36,901 nt of DNA, from positions 1 to 36,901 of the forward strand of contig JAIOPQ010000070.1 in the NCBI GenBank assembly GCA_021413825.1, read 5' to 3'. The translations under genes were made by a program, and so were the position numbers. The notes beneath the pieces were generated by a model. The model was not told the DNA's origin and did not search any database. It was given only the letters and a program-made list of their open reading frames with translations. Origin of the DNA: Spirochaetia bacterium. GTDB taxonomy: Bacteria; Spirochaetota; Leptospiria; Leptospirales; Leptonemataceae. Below, piece after piece: positions 24,021 to 32,760 of the stretch; the stretch's first letter is position 1; every line of letters starts with the position of its first letter.

Positions 24021-25880
24021 TTGAAAACACTCAAACACATACTTGCACATGCACTCATACTCGCTTCATTCGGATTCGCTCTGAATCTGGCGGCAGCACC
24101 GGCTAACGTTTACGCGCCTTTGCCGTTTCCACTGGGAGCCGTTTCCGGCCACGCAGATTATCATGTGCATCAGTTTGCTCATCTTGGATACGATGGCAGG
24201 CTGCTCTGGGGCAGTGCCGACGGTGCAGAAGCCACGGCTCTTCGCTCATGCAATGGAACCAACCATGCAGTGAGCTGGATTCCGGGCTTGATCACTGGTC
24301 TTGCTGTTTCGCCTGAACTGGGCATGCACAATTTTGGAACGCATGGAGCCAACGGTGCCTACAAGGATTGGCCACTCTGGTCTACTGTTACGCATCAGCA
24401 GGTCTGGGAAGGTTGGCTTAAAAAAGCGCATCAGGACGGACTCAATCTAATCGTAATGTCTGCGGTGAACTTCCGGTATATTTGTGGCATCATGCCGCGT
24501 GGAAATGGGTTCTATGATACATCCGGTGGAACAAAGCCCTGTGATGACATGAAGAACGTTAAGCGACAATTGGATGCAGCACGCGCATTTGCTGCTAAGA
24601 ATGCGTCCTGGTATGAAATCGCACTGACTCCTGAACATGCGCGTAGAATTATTCAGGAAGGAAAGCTTGCGGTGATTCTGGCGATTGAAGCCAGTGAAAT
24701 CTTTAACAACGTGAATACGGAAGCGGATCTGGATCGCGAGCTGGATACCTACTATGCTCTGGGTGTTCGTTCCATTCAACCGGTTCATGAGTTGAATAAT
24801 AAATTTGGCGGAACTGCATACTTTCAAAAGATGTTTGATCTTGTGCAGGCATTTGTCAATGTTAAGTCGTTTGTAACTGCAGGTCTCGATGGTTCTGTAG
24901 ACGAGTTCAAGGCAGCGTTTGACGGAATCAAAGTTGATTCCAACAAGAACAATATTCAGGGACTCACACCACTCGGCAAAGCCCTCATCCAGAAGCTGAT
25001 AGATCGTAAGATGATTGTGGATGTTGCACATCTTTCCACAAAATCTCTAAACGATACGTACGCCATCTCGTCAGCTAACAAGTATTATCCGCTCCTGATG
25101 TCGCACACGCACTTCCGCCAGATGTTCAGGGGCAAGTTAGTGGATGAGAAGAAGATTCCAGTTGAAGGCGTGAAACTTGTGAAGAAGACCGGTGGAGTTA
25201 TAGGGCTTCGCACTGGAAATGAAAAACAGAACACGTATGGCCGGGGAAGTGTGGCTAACAACTGCCATGGGTCTTCACGCTCATTCGCGCAGAGCTATAT
25301 GCTCGGAGCCATAGGCTACGGAATTCCTCTGGGCTTTGCAAGTGATTTCAATGGATTCATTGATCAAATGCGTCCGCGCTTTTACGACTCAGGTGCAAAG
25401 TACGGCGGAAGCGCCGAGAAATGGGCCTGCGGTGAAGATACAAACGGGGAAGAACGCGAGGTATCGCGCGCGGCTCAAGGGAATCGCTCTACGTCCGGAA
25501 CAGGAAGTGAGTTTGATCTGATTGGCTATGCGCACATCGGTTATACTAAGAATATAATGCAGGACCTGGGTCGTATGGGAGTTGATACTGTTATAGTTGC
25601 AAACTCTGCTGAATCGTTCTTGAAAATGTGGGATCGTGCGTATGATGCAAATCGCGCAGCCAAGAGCGACACTGTAGATTCCTCGGGCGTGATTGTTACT
25701 TCTGCAGACGACGATAAATGTCCGAGCCTGCGCGCAAAACTTGGAACGCTCAACAACAAGGTCGTTTGTAAGGCATTGCCACATTTCAGTATTAAGGACA
25801 AGAACTGCGACGGAAGTCGTTGGAATGGATTCTGTATTTGGGATGAGGGAAGCTGGTACCGGGCTCGCGAGATTAAGTAG
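24021..25880 (+). CDS. Exported peptidase M19 (membrane dipeptidase)-like protein
   Basis: A 619-residue secreted protein with a signal peptide ending near residue 26 (HALILASFGFALNLAAA). The rest follows the M19 renal-dipeptidase plan: ADYHVHQ (H48 and H50 at the first metal site), LAIEASEIF (E223), SIQPVHELNNKFGG, IVDVAHLS (H337), LLMSHTHFR (H362) and LGFASDFNGF (D442). In classic M19 enzymes the first motif is HxD; here it is HxH. Many insertions make it much longer than the usual 350-400 residues. Translation starts at TTG, five bases after GGGGGA. Substrates may be dipeptides or other amides. No operon partner is evident. Confidence 0.78.
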   Translation: MKTLKHILAHALILASFGFALNLAAAPANVYAPLPFPLGAVSGHADYHVHQFAHLGYDGRLLWGSADGAEATALRSCNGTNHAVSWIPGLITGLAVSPELGMHNFGTHGANGAYKDWPLWSTVTHQQVWEGWLKKAHQDGLNLIVMSAVNFRYICGIMPRGNGFYDTSGGTKPCDDMKNVKRQLDAARAFAAKNASWYEIALTPEHARRIIQEGKLAVILAIEASEIFNNVNTEADLDRELDTYYALGVRSIQPVHELNNKFGGTAYFQKMFDLVQAFVNVKSFVTAGLDGSVDEFKAAFDGIKVDSNKNNIQGLTPLGKALIQKLIDRKMIVDVAHLSTKSLNDTYAISSANKYYPLLMSHTHFRQMFRGKLVDEKKIPVEGVKLVKKTGGVIGLRTGNEKQNTYGRGSVANNCHGSSRSFAQSYMLGAIGYGIPLGFASDFNGFIDQMRPRFYDSGAKYGGSAEKWACGEDTNGEEREVSRAAQGNRSTSGTGSEFDLIGYAHIGYTKNIMQDLGRMGVDTVIVANSAESFLKMWDRAYDANRAAKSDTVDSSGVIVTSADDDKCPSLRAKLGTLNNKVVCKALPHFSIKDKNCDGSRWNGFCIWDEGSWYRAREIK

Positions 25881-25895
25881 AGAGAAAGAAAAATC

Positions 25896-25968
25896 AGCCA
25901 CAGATGGGGCACAGATGCGCGCGGATGGGGTCCTGACGATCTGTGGTGATATGTGTCCATCTGCGGCT
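25896..25968. repeat. Long imperfect inverted repeat of the CAGATG type
   Basis: The left arm AGCCACAGATGGGGCACAGA (25896-25915) pairs with the right arm around 25949-25968, whose reverse complement is AGCCGCAGATGGACACATAT. Between them lies a GC-rich spacer with ATCTGTGGTGAT, itself another inverted copy. The unit is related to the copies at 1640-1664 and 26211-26247, so this looks like two head-to-head copies forming a hairpin just after the M19-like gene stop. It may also act as a terminator. Confidence 0.6.
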
Positions 25969-26210
25969 AGAGAAAATCCAATAGAACGTCAGAGTCGGCG
26001 ATGATCATCGCCAGGTAGGTCGAGCCGCCGCAACGTGATCGAGGATTGAATCGGCATCCGCATTTCCAAGCTTGCCGCGGGTCTCAGGGCTGTGTTTCTT
26101 GTTGCCGACCCTGGCCTGGTTTACCCTACTTCAGCTGAGTGCGTGGAGCTCGTCAAGGCTAAGCCCAGCCACATTAAAGATCGATTTCAATCGAAGCGAC
26201 CTGGGTCTCC

Positions 26211-26247
26211 ATTTATCTGTGTGAATCTGCGTTCATCTGCGGCTAAT
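26211..26247. repeat. Dispersed repeat copy (opposite orientation to 1640-1664)
   Basis: Reads ATTTATCTGTGTGAATCTGC then GTTCATCTGCGGCTAAT. Its core TTCATCTGCGGxTAA is the reverse complement of the copy at 1640-1664, with an extra GTGAATCTGC unit, so the element appears to be built from variable numbers of an approximately 10-bp ATCTG module. Confidence 0.6.
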
Positions 26248-26277
26248 CCGAGACGAATCAACGATCGCGCTAAAAAA

Positions 26278-26319
26278 GCCTGGACTGGCAGCCCCCGGGG
26301 AATTTTCTGTCCCCCAGGC
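26278..26319 (+). promoter_or_regulatory. rpsT leader stem that may cover the ribosome site
   Basis: GCCTGG (26278-26283) pairs with CCAGGC (26314-26319), and an inner GGG (26298-26300) pairs with CCC (26311-26313) around the loop aattttctgt, with a 13-14 base bulge on the 5' side. The only Shine-Dalgarno-like AGG before the GTG start lies in the 3' arm, so the stem would hide it. S20 synthesis is known to be autoregulated in E. coli; a similar mechanism here is inference. Confidence 0.35.
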
Positions 26320-26327
26320 GTAATTCA

Positions 26328-26600
26328 GTGGCAAATCTCAGTTCATCAAAAAAAGACATTCGTAAATCCAGACGTAGGCACGACCAGAACGCGCAGCAGC
26401 GCGCCAGGCTCCGTACGTTTGACAAGAAGATTCGCGGTCTTGTAACGGATGGAAAGTTGGATGAAGCAAGAACTGCCTTTCAGGAATACACCACGTTTCT
26501 GGACCGCGCAGGTCGCAAGAACCTGATCCATCACAAACAGGCTGATCGTAGAAAGAGCCGGATGGAAGCCCTTCTGCACAAACAGAAGAAGTCCGCGTAG
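26328..26600 (+). CDS. rpsT: 30S ribosomal protein bS20
   Basis: A 90-residue, highly basic protein of normal S20 length. The N-terminus MANLSSSKKDIRKSRRRHDQ corresponds to the family's MANxxSAxKRxRxxxxRRxxN region, and the C-terminal helices contain GRKNLIHHKQADRRKSRMEA, matching the family's IHKNxAxRxKSRL. It binds 16S rRNA in the 30S body. Translation begins at GTG, a start also common for this gene elsewhere. A tRNA-Val gene follows 14 bp downstream on the same strand. Confidence 0.95.
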   Translation: MANLSSSKKDIRKSRRRHDQNAQQRARLRTFDKKIRGLVTDGKLDEARTAFQEYTTFLDRAGRKNLIHHKQADRRKSRMEALLHKQKKSA

Positions 26601-26614
26601 TATCGCATTCTTTT

Positions 26615-26687
<73 letters not shown>

Positions 26688-26752
26688 CATTCTATCTCAT
26701 TTTATAAGAAAAAGTTGTGTGATAGGGCCTTCGCCTTAGGCCTGTCCTGTCC

Positions 26753-28588
26753 ATGCTTAAACCAATCTTACAACGTATTTCAAAGCTTGTGCCCGAGGAC
26801 GAATCGGGAATTCGATGGACCATTCGACTCAAGCTCAGCGTAATTATATCCCTCCTGGTTGGCTTGTCGCTGACCATCATCATTTTCCTGGCGTCATTCT
26901 TCTTCCGCCGTGACAACGAGACTCGGATTCAAGAAAGCAATCGGCAGCTTGCAGAGAACGTTGCCACGTCTGTTTCTGCGGAGTTTCGTTCGCGCATTCA
27001 AAACATGCGCCTTCTGTCTGAGGCTCTTGCGCAAACAGGGAATCGCGCCGGCGTGCAACGGGTACTATTTGAGAACGATCGAAGCCTTGTGATGCTTGGG
27101 CAGTACACTGTATCGGGCGACGGCCTGGAAGCAGGGCCAGCAATCATCAACGCACAGGTTCTTGGAAATGTGAAGGATCTTGGTGCAAAGCTTGTGCGCC
27201 TCTATCCTGCATTTGCAAAGGCAAAGACTGGAACGATCATTGTGAGAAATCTCAGTCCAGATACTCGTTATCCCGCAGCAGCCATTGCGTTTCCTCTTAA
27301 GCCACAGGGTGGTGAACGCATTCTGGTCGCTGTTCTTCGCATGGAAGATCTACTTTCTGTGTTTCAGACGGGTGGTATTATTAAATCCAGCCTGGTAAAT
27401 GAAGAGGGAACTGTAATCGCACATGAAGATCGCGAGACGGTTCTTGCTGCAGCGTCTGTAGTCAACGTTCCAATAGTAAAGAACATGCGTGCCAGCAGTC
27501 TCAACAATGGCCTGACTCGATACGAGTATGAAGGCAAAGATTACTGGGGTGCATTTCGTAAACTGGATTTTGGCGGACTTGGAATTGTGACCTACGCGCT
27601 TGAATCAACCGTATTCGAAGCCGTCGAGCGCATTGAGCGATGGAACTTTTATTTGATGACTGCAGTCATCTGTCTGGCTGTGATTTTCGTTTTCTTTTTT
27701 GCACGCGGATTCTCAGAACCAATTCTAAATCTGGTTGGTGCGGCCCGATCCATTGAAAACGGCCAGTATGTTCTGAGTCTGCAGCCCGAGACTTCGGATG
27801 AGATTGGACTACTTACAAAATCATTTGTGGCTATGGGTCGTGGACTCCAGGAGCGCGAAAACCTTAAAGTCTCGTTTGGGCGATTTGTGAACAAAGAACT
27901 TGCACAGATGGCCATGTCCGGTGAGCTCAAGGTTGGTGGAGTTCGCAAGCAATGCACAATTTTCTTCTCTGATATTCGCGGGTTCACAAGTATTTCAGAG
28001 AAGCTTGAGCCGGAAGAAGTGGTTGAGTTTTTAAATCAGTACATGTCAGAGATGGTTAAATGCGTTCAGCAAACGCATGGCCTGGTTGATAAGTTCATTG
28101 GTGATGCGATTATGGCCGTCTGGGGAATGCTACGCCCGCATGGCAATGACGCAGAGAACGCTGTCAATAGCGCTCTGTTAATGCGCAAGCAATTGATCAA
28201 GTTTAACAAGGGTCGAGGTTCTGCAAAGCGTCCAATCGTTCGGATAGGATGCGGAATCAACACAGGTCCCGTAATTGCCGGCCAAATGGGTTCGTCTGAT
28301 AAGATGGACTTCACGGTGATTGGTGATGCAGTAAATACAGCGAGTCGTGTTGAGCATTTGAACAAGACATACGGTACGGATATTCTCATCACAGAACACA
28401 CATACGAGCTTGTAGAAGATCTATTCGAAGTCGAGGAAATGGATAAGGTTACTGTGCGCGGTAAGACCAAACCGGTTACTCTGTTCCTCGTCCTTGGAAA
28501 AAAAGGCGACAAAGACGCCCCTACGAACGTCAAAGAAGTGCGTAAGCTTGTGGGCATTGAATTCAGTGCATCGGCAAAGAGAGGCTGA
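26753..28588 (+). CDS. Membrane adenylate cyclase (sensor-HAMP-class III cyclase)
   Basis: A 611-residue protein: membrane helix 1 (about 28-51), an extracytoplasmic sensor of about 240 residues resembling Cache-type domains, membrane helix 2 (about 300-317), a HAMP-like segment (SEPILNLVGAARSIENGQY) and a class III cyclase domain from about residue 398. Catalytic residues are present: D407 in FSDIRGFT and D451 in FIGDAIMAVWG for metals, K447 and T521 as the ATP-selecting pair, and N528 and R532 in DAVNTASRVE. The product is therefore predicted to be cAMP. The ligand is unknown. The gene starts an operon with the FecR-like gene, which begins one base after its stop. The two cNMP-binding proteins at 18-20 kb are candidate receivers. 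Confidence 0.93.
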   Translation: MLKPILQRISKLVPEDESGIRWTIRLKLSVIISLLVGLSLTIIIFLASFFFRRDNETRIQESNRQLAENVATSVSAEFRSRIQNMRLLSEALAQTGNRAGVQRVLFENDRSLVMLGQYTVSGDGLEAGPAIINAQVLGNVKDLGAKLVRLYPAFAKAKTGTIIVRNLSPDTRYPAAAIAFPLKPQGGERILVAVLRMEDLLSVFQTGGIIKSSLVNEEGTVIAHEDRETVLAAASVVNVPIVKNMRASSLNNGLTRYEYEGKDYWGAFRKLDFGGLGIVTYALESTVFEAVERIERWNFYLMTAVICLAVIFVFFFARGFSEPILNLVGAARSIENGQYVLSLQPETSDEIGLLTKSFVAMGRGLQERENLKVSFGRFVNKELAQMAMSGELKVGGVRKQCTIFFSDIRGFTSISEKLEPEEVVEFLNQYMSEMVKCVQQTHGLVDKFIGDAIMAVWGMLRPHGNDAENAVNSALLMRKQLIKFNKGRGSAKRPIVRIGCGINTGPVIAGQMGSSDKMDFTVIGDAVNTASRVEHLNKTYGTDILITEHTYELVEDLFEVEEMDKVTVRGKTKPVTLFLVLGKKGDKDAPTNVKEVRKLVGIEFSASAKRG

Positions 28589-28589
28589 A

Positions 28590-30431
28590 ATGTTCAGTAG
28601 TCTTAAAGAGTATAGAATTCCGGCAATTCTAGGTGTAGCTGCTGCAATTTTTCTGTTAATGTTTGTCTGCGATTTTACTCGTCGCGCAGACATTGGTTCG
28701 CGTGAGGAAATCGGAAGCATTATCCATAAGAAGCACGGCGTGCAGCGTCGCTTTGCAGATCAGGTAGTCTGGGCGCGGATTGACCAGGGCGGAAAACTTG
28801 CCAACGCAGACAGCATTCGCACTGACGACGGATCTGAAGTCAAGATTCGCCTCAAGGACGGGACGTTGCTTACGATTGATGAAAACTCAATGATCCAGTT
28901 GGATGTTGAGAAGAATCGCATCGATTTCACAAGCGGATCGCTCCAGGTTCAATCTGGATCGAGTTCAAAGCTCACTTTGCAATCCGGAGACAATTCAGTC
29001 AAACTCACGGACGGCAACGTTGCCCTTTCCAAAACCGGCAAAGAAGATCTGAATGTAACGGTATATGAAGGAAACGCACAGGTAACGTCAGGCGGCAAGA
29101 CAGAAAATCTGGGAAAGAATCAGAAAGCTGAAGTAGGCAAAGACGGCATCCAGGTCAGGGACCTTCCTGTAGTTCTTATTAAGCCCAATCCATTTCAAAC
29201 GATGGCAGCCGAAGGCGATGGAACAAGTGTTGCTTTCAAATTTGAACCCGCAAAAGGAATAAGCAAGCCAACGCTTGAGATCAGTCGTGATTCTGAATTT
29301 TCTGAAAGCAAGCGCGTGAATACGCCTGGCAATGCCACCATGGACCTTACACCTGGGACCTACTACTGGCGAGTAACCGGCGAAGATGAGAAGACAAACC
29401 AGAAGGCCGTAAGCGAAACGCGTAAGATGACGATTGTGCGCGGCGATCCATTGAGACTTCAGTCACCTGCAACCGGAGAAAAAGTAGCATTTCATTCTGA
29501 GCCTCCATCCGTTCCGTTTTCCTGGACGCAGGATTCCCTGGCAGAAAGTTACAAACTTGAAATTTCGAAAGACAAAGATTTTAAAGAAGTTGTGCGGACT
29601 GTTACGACGCCAGGAAATAGCGCCACTATCGACGATCTACCTGCAGGGGTGTACCGCTGGAGAATTCAAACCAAGCCAAGTCAGCTTGAGGTTCCCGGTC
29701 GCGTAAGTAGTGCAGGCGTATTTGAAATCGTAAAATCTGATCTGGCATCGCCGGAAACTGCAAGTCCTTTCCAGAAGGAGCATTTTGCAAGCACGGTCAC
29801 TAAAGAGGGAATTTTCTTTAACTGGCGTGGGAGTGGCGATATGCGTTCTTACATTCTTCAAATCTCTCCCAGCCCTGGATTTGGTTCTGCTTTCATGACG
29901 CAGAAAACAGAGAAGAACTTTGTCATGGTGCAAGGGATTCCTGACGGCCAGTACTACTGGCGCGTTAAAGGGGCTACCGGAGAGAAAGAGAGTCCGTACT
30001 CTTCTGTGCAATCGTTCACCGTTGGCGCGGCTTTCATGAAAAGTGACGTTGAAAACGTTGACAAAAATAAGATTCGTCCTGTGTTTCCTGCGCGCACAGC
30101 GGTTGATATGACGGGTAAAAAGACACTGGATTTCCGCTGGGAAGCAGTGCCGGGTGCAAGGAAATATAACTTCCGCCTATTTAAGAACAATAACGGAGCC
30201 CTGGAGCCAATCTTTGCAAGCTCGACAACTGCGCCACAGGTAACGTTAACCGACATCAAAATCCTGGACATTGGGTATTTCGCCTGGGAAGTTCAGGCAG
30301 AAGGTGGTTCTTCTCCTACAACCGGCCGTGTGGATTTTTCGATTACGCTTAATCGCTATTTGCAAAACCTCAAACCGGGTGATATTCAGTTTGTGAATCC
30401 CGATACAATTTACCGCGAAGACGAAAAATGA
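28590..30431 (+). CDS. FecR-domain protein with fibronectin-like repeats
   Basis: A 613-residue envelope protein. An N-terminal membrane helix (IPAILGVAAAIFLLMFVC, about 10-27) is followed by a FecR domain (about 50-165; DGSEVKIRLKDGTLLTIDEN, then NVTVYEGNAQVTSGGKTENL). After this come about four Fn3-like modules, each ending in a Y-x-W-R/E-V/I strand: GTYYWRV (about 255), GVYRWRI (352), GQYYWRV (452) and GYFAWEV (561). In iron uptake, FecR relays signals to a sigma factor; here no sigma or TonB gene is adjacent, so the module more likely works with the cyclase encoded just upstream. The ATG at 28590 has AGAGG seven bases upstream. The stop overlaps the next start by ATGA. Confidence 0.85.
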   Translation: MFSSLKEYRIPAILGVAAAIFLLMFVCDFTRRADIGSREEIGSIIHKKHGVQRRFADQVVWARIDQGGKLANADSIRTDDGSEVKIRLKDGTLLTIDENSMIQLDVEKNRIDFTSGSLQVQSGSSSKLTLQSGDNSVKLTDGNVALSKTGKEDLNVTVYEGNAQVTSGGKTENLGKNQKAEVGKDGIQVRDLPVVLIKPNPFQTMAAEGDGTSVAFKFEPAKGISKPTLEISRDSEFSESKRVNTPGNATMDLTPGTYYWRVTGEDEKTNQKAVSETRKMTIVRGDPLRLQSPATGEKVAFHSEPPSVPFSWTQDSLAESYKLEISKDKDFKEVVRTVTTPGNSATIDDLPAGVYRWRIQTKPSQLEVPGRVSSAGVFEIVKSDLASPETASPFQKEHFASTVTKEGIFFNWRGSGDMRSYILQISPSPGFGSAFMTQKTEKNFVMVQGIPDGQYYWRVKGATGEKESPYSSVQSFTVGAAFMKSDVENVDKNKIRPVFPARTAVDMTGKKTLDFRWEAVPGARKYNFRLFKNNNGALEPIFASSTTAPQVTLTDIKILDIGYFAWEVQAEGGSSPTTGRVDFSITLNRYLQNLKPGDIQFVNPDTIYREDEK

Positions 30432-31435
30432 AGAAACTTGCGGTCATTGTCTATCTGGGTTTTCTCTTTCCGCTGATTGCTGGTACTGATGAATACATTG
30501 AATGGCGTCCGGTTCCGGGCTCATCTGGATACCAGGTTCAAGTTCGCGAAGTTGCTTCTGAGAAAGTTCTGGTAGATACGACCGTTGAGGCCACAACTCT
30601 GGATGTTGACCTTCCAATTGGCAAATTCGAACACAGGATTGCGCCGCTGAGTCCGTTTGGAAAGCCAATCGTTTGGTCCGACTGGAAAGGCCTGACCATT
30701 TTGATCGCAAAAGCTCCAACAGTAACCGATCCGCAGAAGATTGTAATCAGCGAACGTAAGCCGTTTTCAATTATTCTGGCCGGAGAGAACTTTGCGCGCG
30801 GCATAAAGGTTTTTCTAAAAGGCGATTCCACGGTGATTCCAATTACAAATCGCACGGTTTCAAAAGATGGAAAGATGCTGACGTTGCTTGTGAATCCTGA
30901 GAAGATTCCCCCGGGTGAATATAGTATTATTCTTGAGAACCCAAGGCAGAAGCTCTGGACCAGCGAGAATCTGGTTTCATTGACATATTCAAACGAAGTA
31001 GCTGTTGTCGACCCAAAGAAGGATCGGGCAGACAAGAAAAATGATCTGAAAGATCCAGGGAACTACAAAGATCAGAAGGACAAAAAATCAGAAGATTATC
31101 GCGAGTATCTAAAATCTTTGAAGATGTCCTGTCCTGGTTCTGGATTGCCTGATTTTCTGATTCGTCAGTGTTACAAGTATCACCTTGTTCTGGATTTGTC
31201 CACAGACGAAAAGGTGAGTATGTACAATTACATTCGCGCGTACCAGGGAAATCATACGGAACGTATGCGCGGTTATTCGTACTTTGATGACACATGTAGT
31301 CCCCTTGGACCGCCCATGCAGAAAATGCTTGAAGAAAGAATGGAAGAGTCTGCAAAATCCTTGGATCTGGCCGAGCGCCAGCAGATCCAACGCACGCTTG
31401 CGGCGGTACGTAGTTGTGGCCCTGCGAATCGTTAA
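30428..31435 (+). CDS. Secreted Fn3-like protein of unknown function, coupled to the FecR gene
   Basis: A 335-residue protein with signal peptide MKKLAVIVYLGFLFPLIAG. The N-terminal module has the Fn3-like WRPVPGSSGYQVQVREV pattern and resembles the repeats of the upstream gene. A second beta domain follows (ISERKPFSIILAGENFARGI, like IPT/Ig-type folds). A strongly charged linker with repeated DKK/KD pairs lies at about 193-228. The C-terminal part is mostly helical with four cysteines (SCPGSG, RQCYKYH, DTCSPLG, RSCGP) that could form disulfides. I do not recognise the family. It shares a 4-bp ATGA overlap with the FecR gene, and its end overlaps hisD by 20 bp. Confidence 0.72.
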   Translation: MKKLAVIVYLGFLFPLIAGTDEYIEWRPVPGSSGYQVQVREVASEKVLVDTTVEATTLDVDLPIGKFEHRIAPLSPFGKPIVWSDWKGLTILIAKAPTVTDPQKIVISERKPFSIILAGENFARGIKVFLKGDSTVIPITNRTVSKDGKMLTLLVNPEKIPPGEYSIILENPRQKLWTSENLVSLTYSNEVAVVDPKKDRADKKNDLKDPGNYKDQKDKKSEDYREYLKSLKMSCPGSGLPDFLIRQCYKYHLVLDLSTDEKVSMYNYIRAYQGNHTERMRGYSYFDDTCSPLGPPMQKMLEERMEESAKSLDLAERQQIQRTLAAVRSCGPANR

Positions 31436-32729
31436 GAATAGCCAGCTAACGGAGGACCAACGCGCGCATTTGATGCGGCGTGCCTACTCGCAAGATGAAG
31501 AAGCTTTTGGCGTTGTTCGCGAAATCCTGGCCCGAGTAGAGAAAGAAGGCATATCCGCAATCATTGAATACACAGAGAAATTTGATAAAATCCGGCTAAG
31601 CGACGTTCTTGTAAGCAGCGAAGAATGGGATGCTGCGGATTCCGTACCAGCCGATGTGCGTGAAGCCTTCAGTTTGGCTCACAAAAATATTGAAACGTTT
31701 CATAGCCTTCAACTTGAGTCCTTGCAAAATCGCGAGGCCAATGTGGGAGGCACAGCCCTCAGCTTCAGGTATCGTCCGCTTGAAACTGCAGCCATGTATG
31801 TCCCAGGTGGTAAGGCAAGTTATCCCAGTTCAGTCCTTATGGGACTTGTGCCGGCCGTGATCGCCGGAGTAAAGAATCGAATTGTGGTTACTCCTCCTGA
31901 TGCGTCTGGTTCTGTGATTCCCGAAATTCTATTCTGCGCACGCCTTGCCGGAGCCACGCAGATCATCAAAGCAGGTGGAGCTCAAGGAGTGGCTGCCGCT
32001 GCATTTGGGCATCGTGCTCCTGGTCTGACAACCAGGCCCGCACAGATCCTGGTTGGTCCAGGGAATCGCTACGTGACGGCGGCCAAGGCGCTACTGGCAG
32101 CACGCGGCCTTCTTAGAACTGATATGCCTGCGGGGCCTTCCGAAGTTCTCGTAATTGCCGATCAAACAGCCCGCGCTGATTTTGTGGCCGCAGATTTGCT
32201 TTCTCAAGCTGAGCATGGTTCCGACAGTGCGGCAGTCTTGTGCTGCCTTTCCGAAGAGTTTGCGCAGGCCGTGGATCGTGAAATTGAACGTGGCTTTGTG
32301 GAACGTCCTGCGCGGCGTGAGATGAAAGAAACTAGTATTCGCCAGCACTCAGTTGCAGTCGTATTTGACAAGCTTGAAGACGCAGTTGACTTTTCAAATG
32401 AATATGCGCCGGAGCACCTGGAAATATGTACGGAGAATCCGGGGGACATTGCTAATCGCATAACGTCCGCGGGAAGTGTGTTCCTTGGACACTATGCTCC
32501 TGTGGCGCTCGGGGATTACTTCAGCGGTACAAACCATATTCTCCCCACCGGTCAGGCTGCGCAGGCCTTTTCAGGACTTGGTGTGGATACGTTTATGAAA
32601 CGAATTACATTTCAACACCCTACAAAGGACAGTCTACGCGCGGCTCTAAAACCTATTCAGATCATGAGCAAGGTTGAGGGGCTGGAGTTTGAACACGGTC
32701 ACTCCGTTGAGATTCGTTTTAAGGATTAG
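31416..32729 (+). CDS. hisD: Histidinol dehydrogenase
   Basis: Last enzyme of histidine synthesis (histidinol + 2 NAD+ to histidine). The 437-residue length is normal. Signatures are AAMYVPGGKASYPSSVLMG, GGAQGVAAAAFG, VGPGNRYVTAAK, MPAGPSEVLVIADQTA, and ADLLSQAEHGSDSAAVL, whose Gln and His are zinc ligands. FSNEYAPEHLEI (catalytic Glu-His) and HYAPVALGDYFSGTNHILPT follow. The GTG at 31416 is chosen because it gives the usual N-terminus (MALRIVKNSQL); the longest ORF would add about 44 residues that belong to the upstream gene. No other his genes are in view, so it is probably a dispersed pathway gene attached to an unrelated operon by overlap. Confidence 0.95.
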   Translation: MALRIVKNSQLTEDQRAHLMRRAYSQDEEAFGVVREILARVEKEGISAIIEYTEKFDKIRLSDVLVSSEEWDAADSVPADVREAFSLAHKNIETFHSLQLESLQNREANVGGTALSFRYRPLETAAMYVPGGKASYPSSVLMGLVPAVIAGVKNRIVVTPPDASGSVIPEILFCARLAGATQIIKAGGAQGVAAAAFGHRAPGLTTRPAQILVGPGNRYVTAAKALLAARGLLRTDMPAGPSEVLVIADQTARADFVAADLLSQAEHGSDSAAVLCCLSEEFAQAVDREIERGFVERPARREMKETSIRQHSVAVVFDKLEDAVDFSNEYAPEHLEICTENPGDIANRITSAGSVFLGHYAPVALGDYFSGTNHILPTGQAAQAFSGLGVDTFMKRITFQHPTKDSLRAALKPIQIMSKVEGLEFEHGHSVEIRFKD

Positions 32730-32760
32730 ACGGGGCATTGAAATAGAACCGTAGTTCAGC

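Larger units (their letters stand above)
25881..26327. other. 447-bp non-coding gap with repeats
   Basis: No convincing gene is present. It contains the inverted repeat 25896-25968, a perfect 16-bp palindrome GGCGATGATCATCGCC (25997-26012), a further dispersed repeat copy (26211-26247) and the rpsT leader stem (26278-26319). The short ORFs crossing it have no ribosome site and repeat-derived translation. Confidence 0.55.

Noticed and set aside
24447..25031. 194-codon minus-strand ORF opposite the M19-like gene
   Set aside because: It lies wholly inside a gene with clear family motifs, has no ribosome site, and its translation shows no domain or signal.
26720..26745. GGCCT/AGGCC stem between tRNA-Val and the cyclase as a terminator
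   Set aside because: Only five pairs and no T-run.
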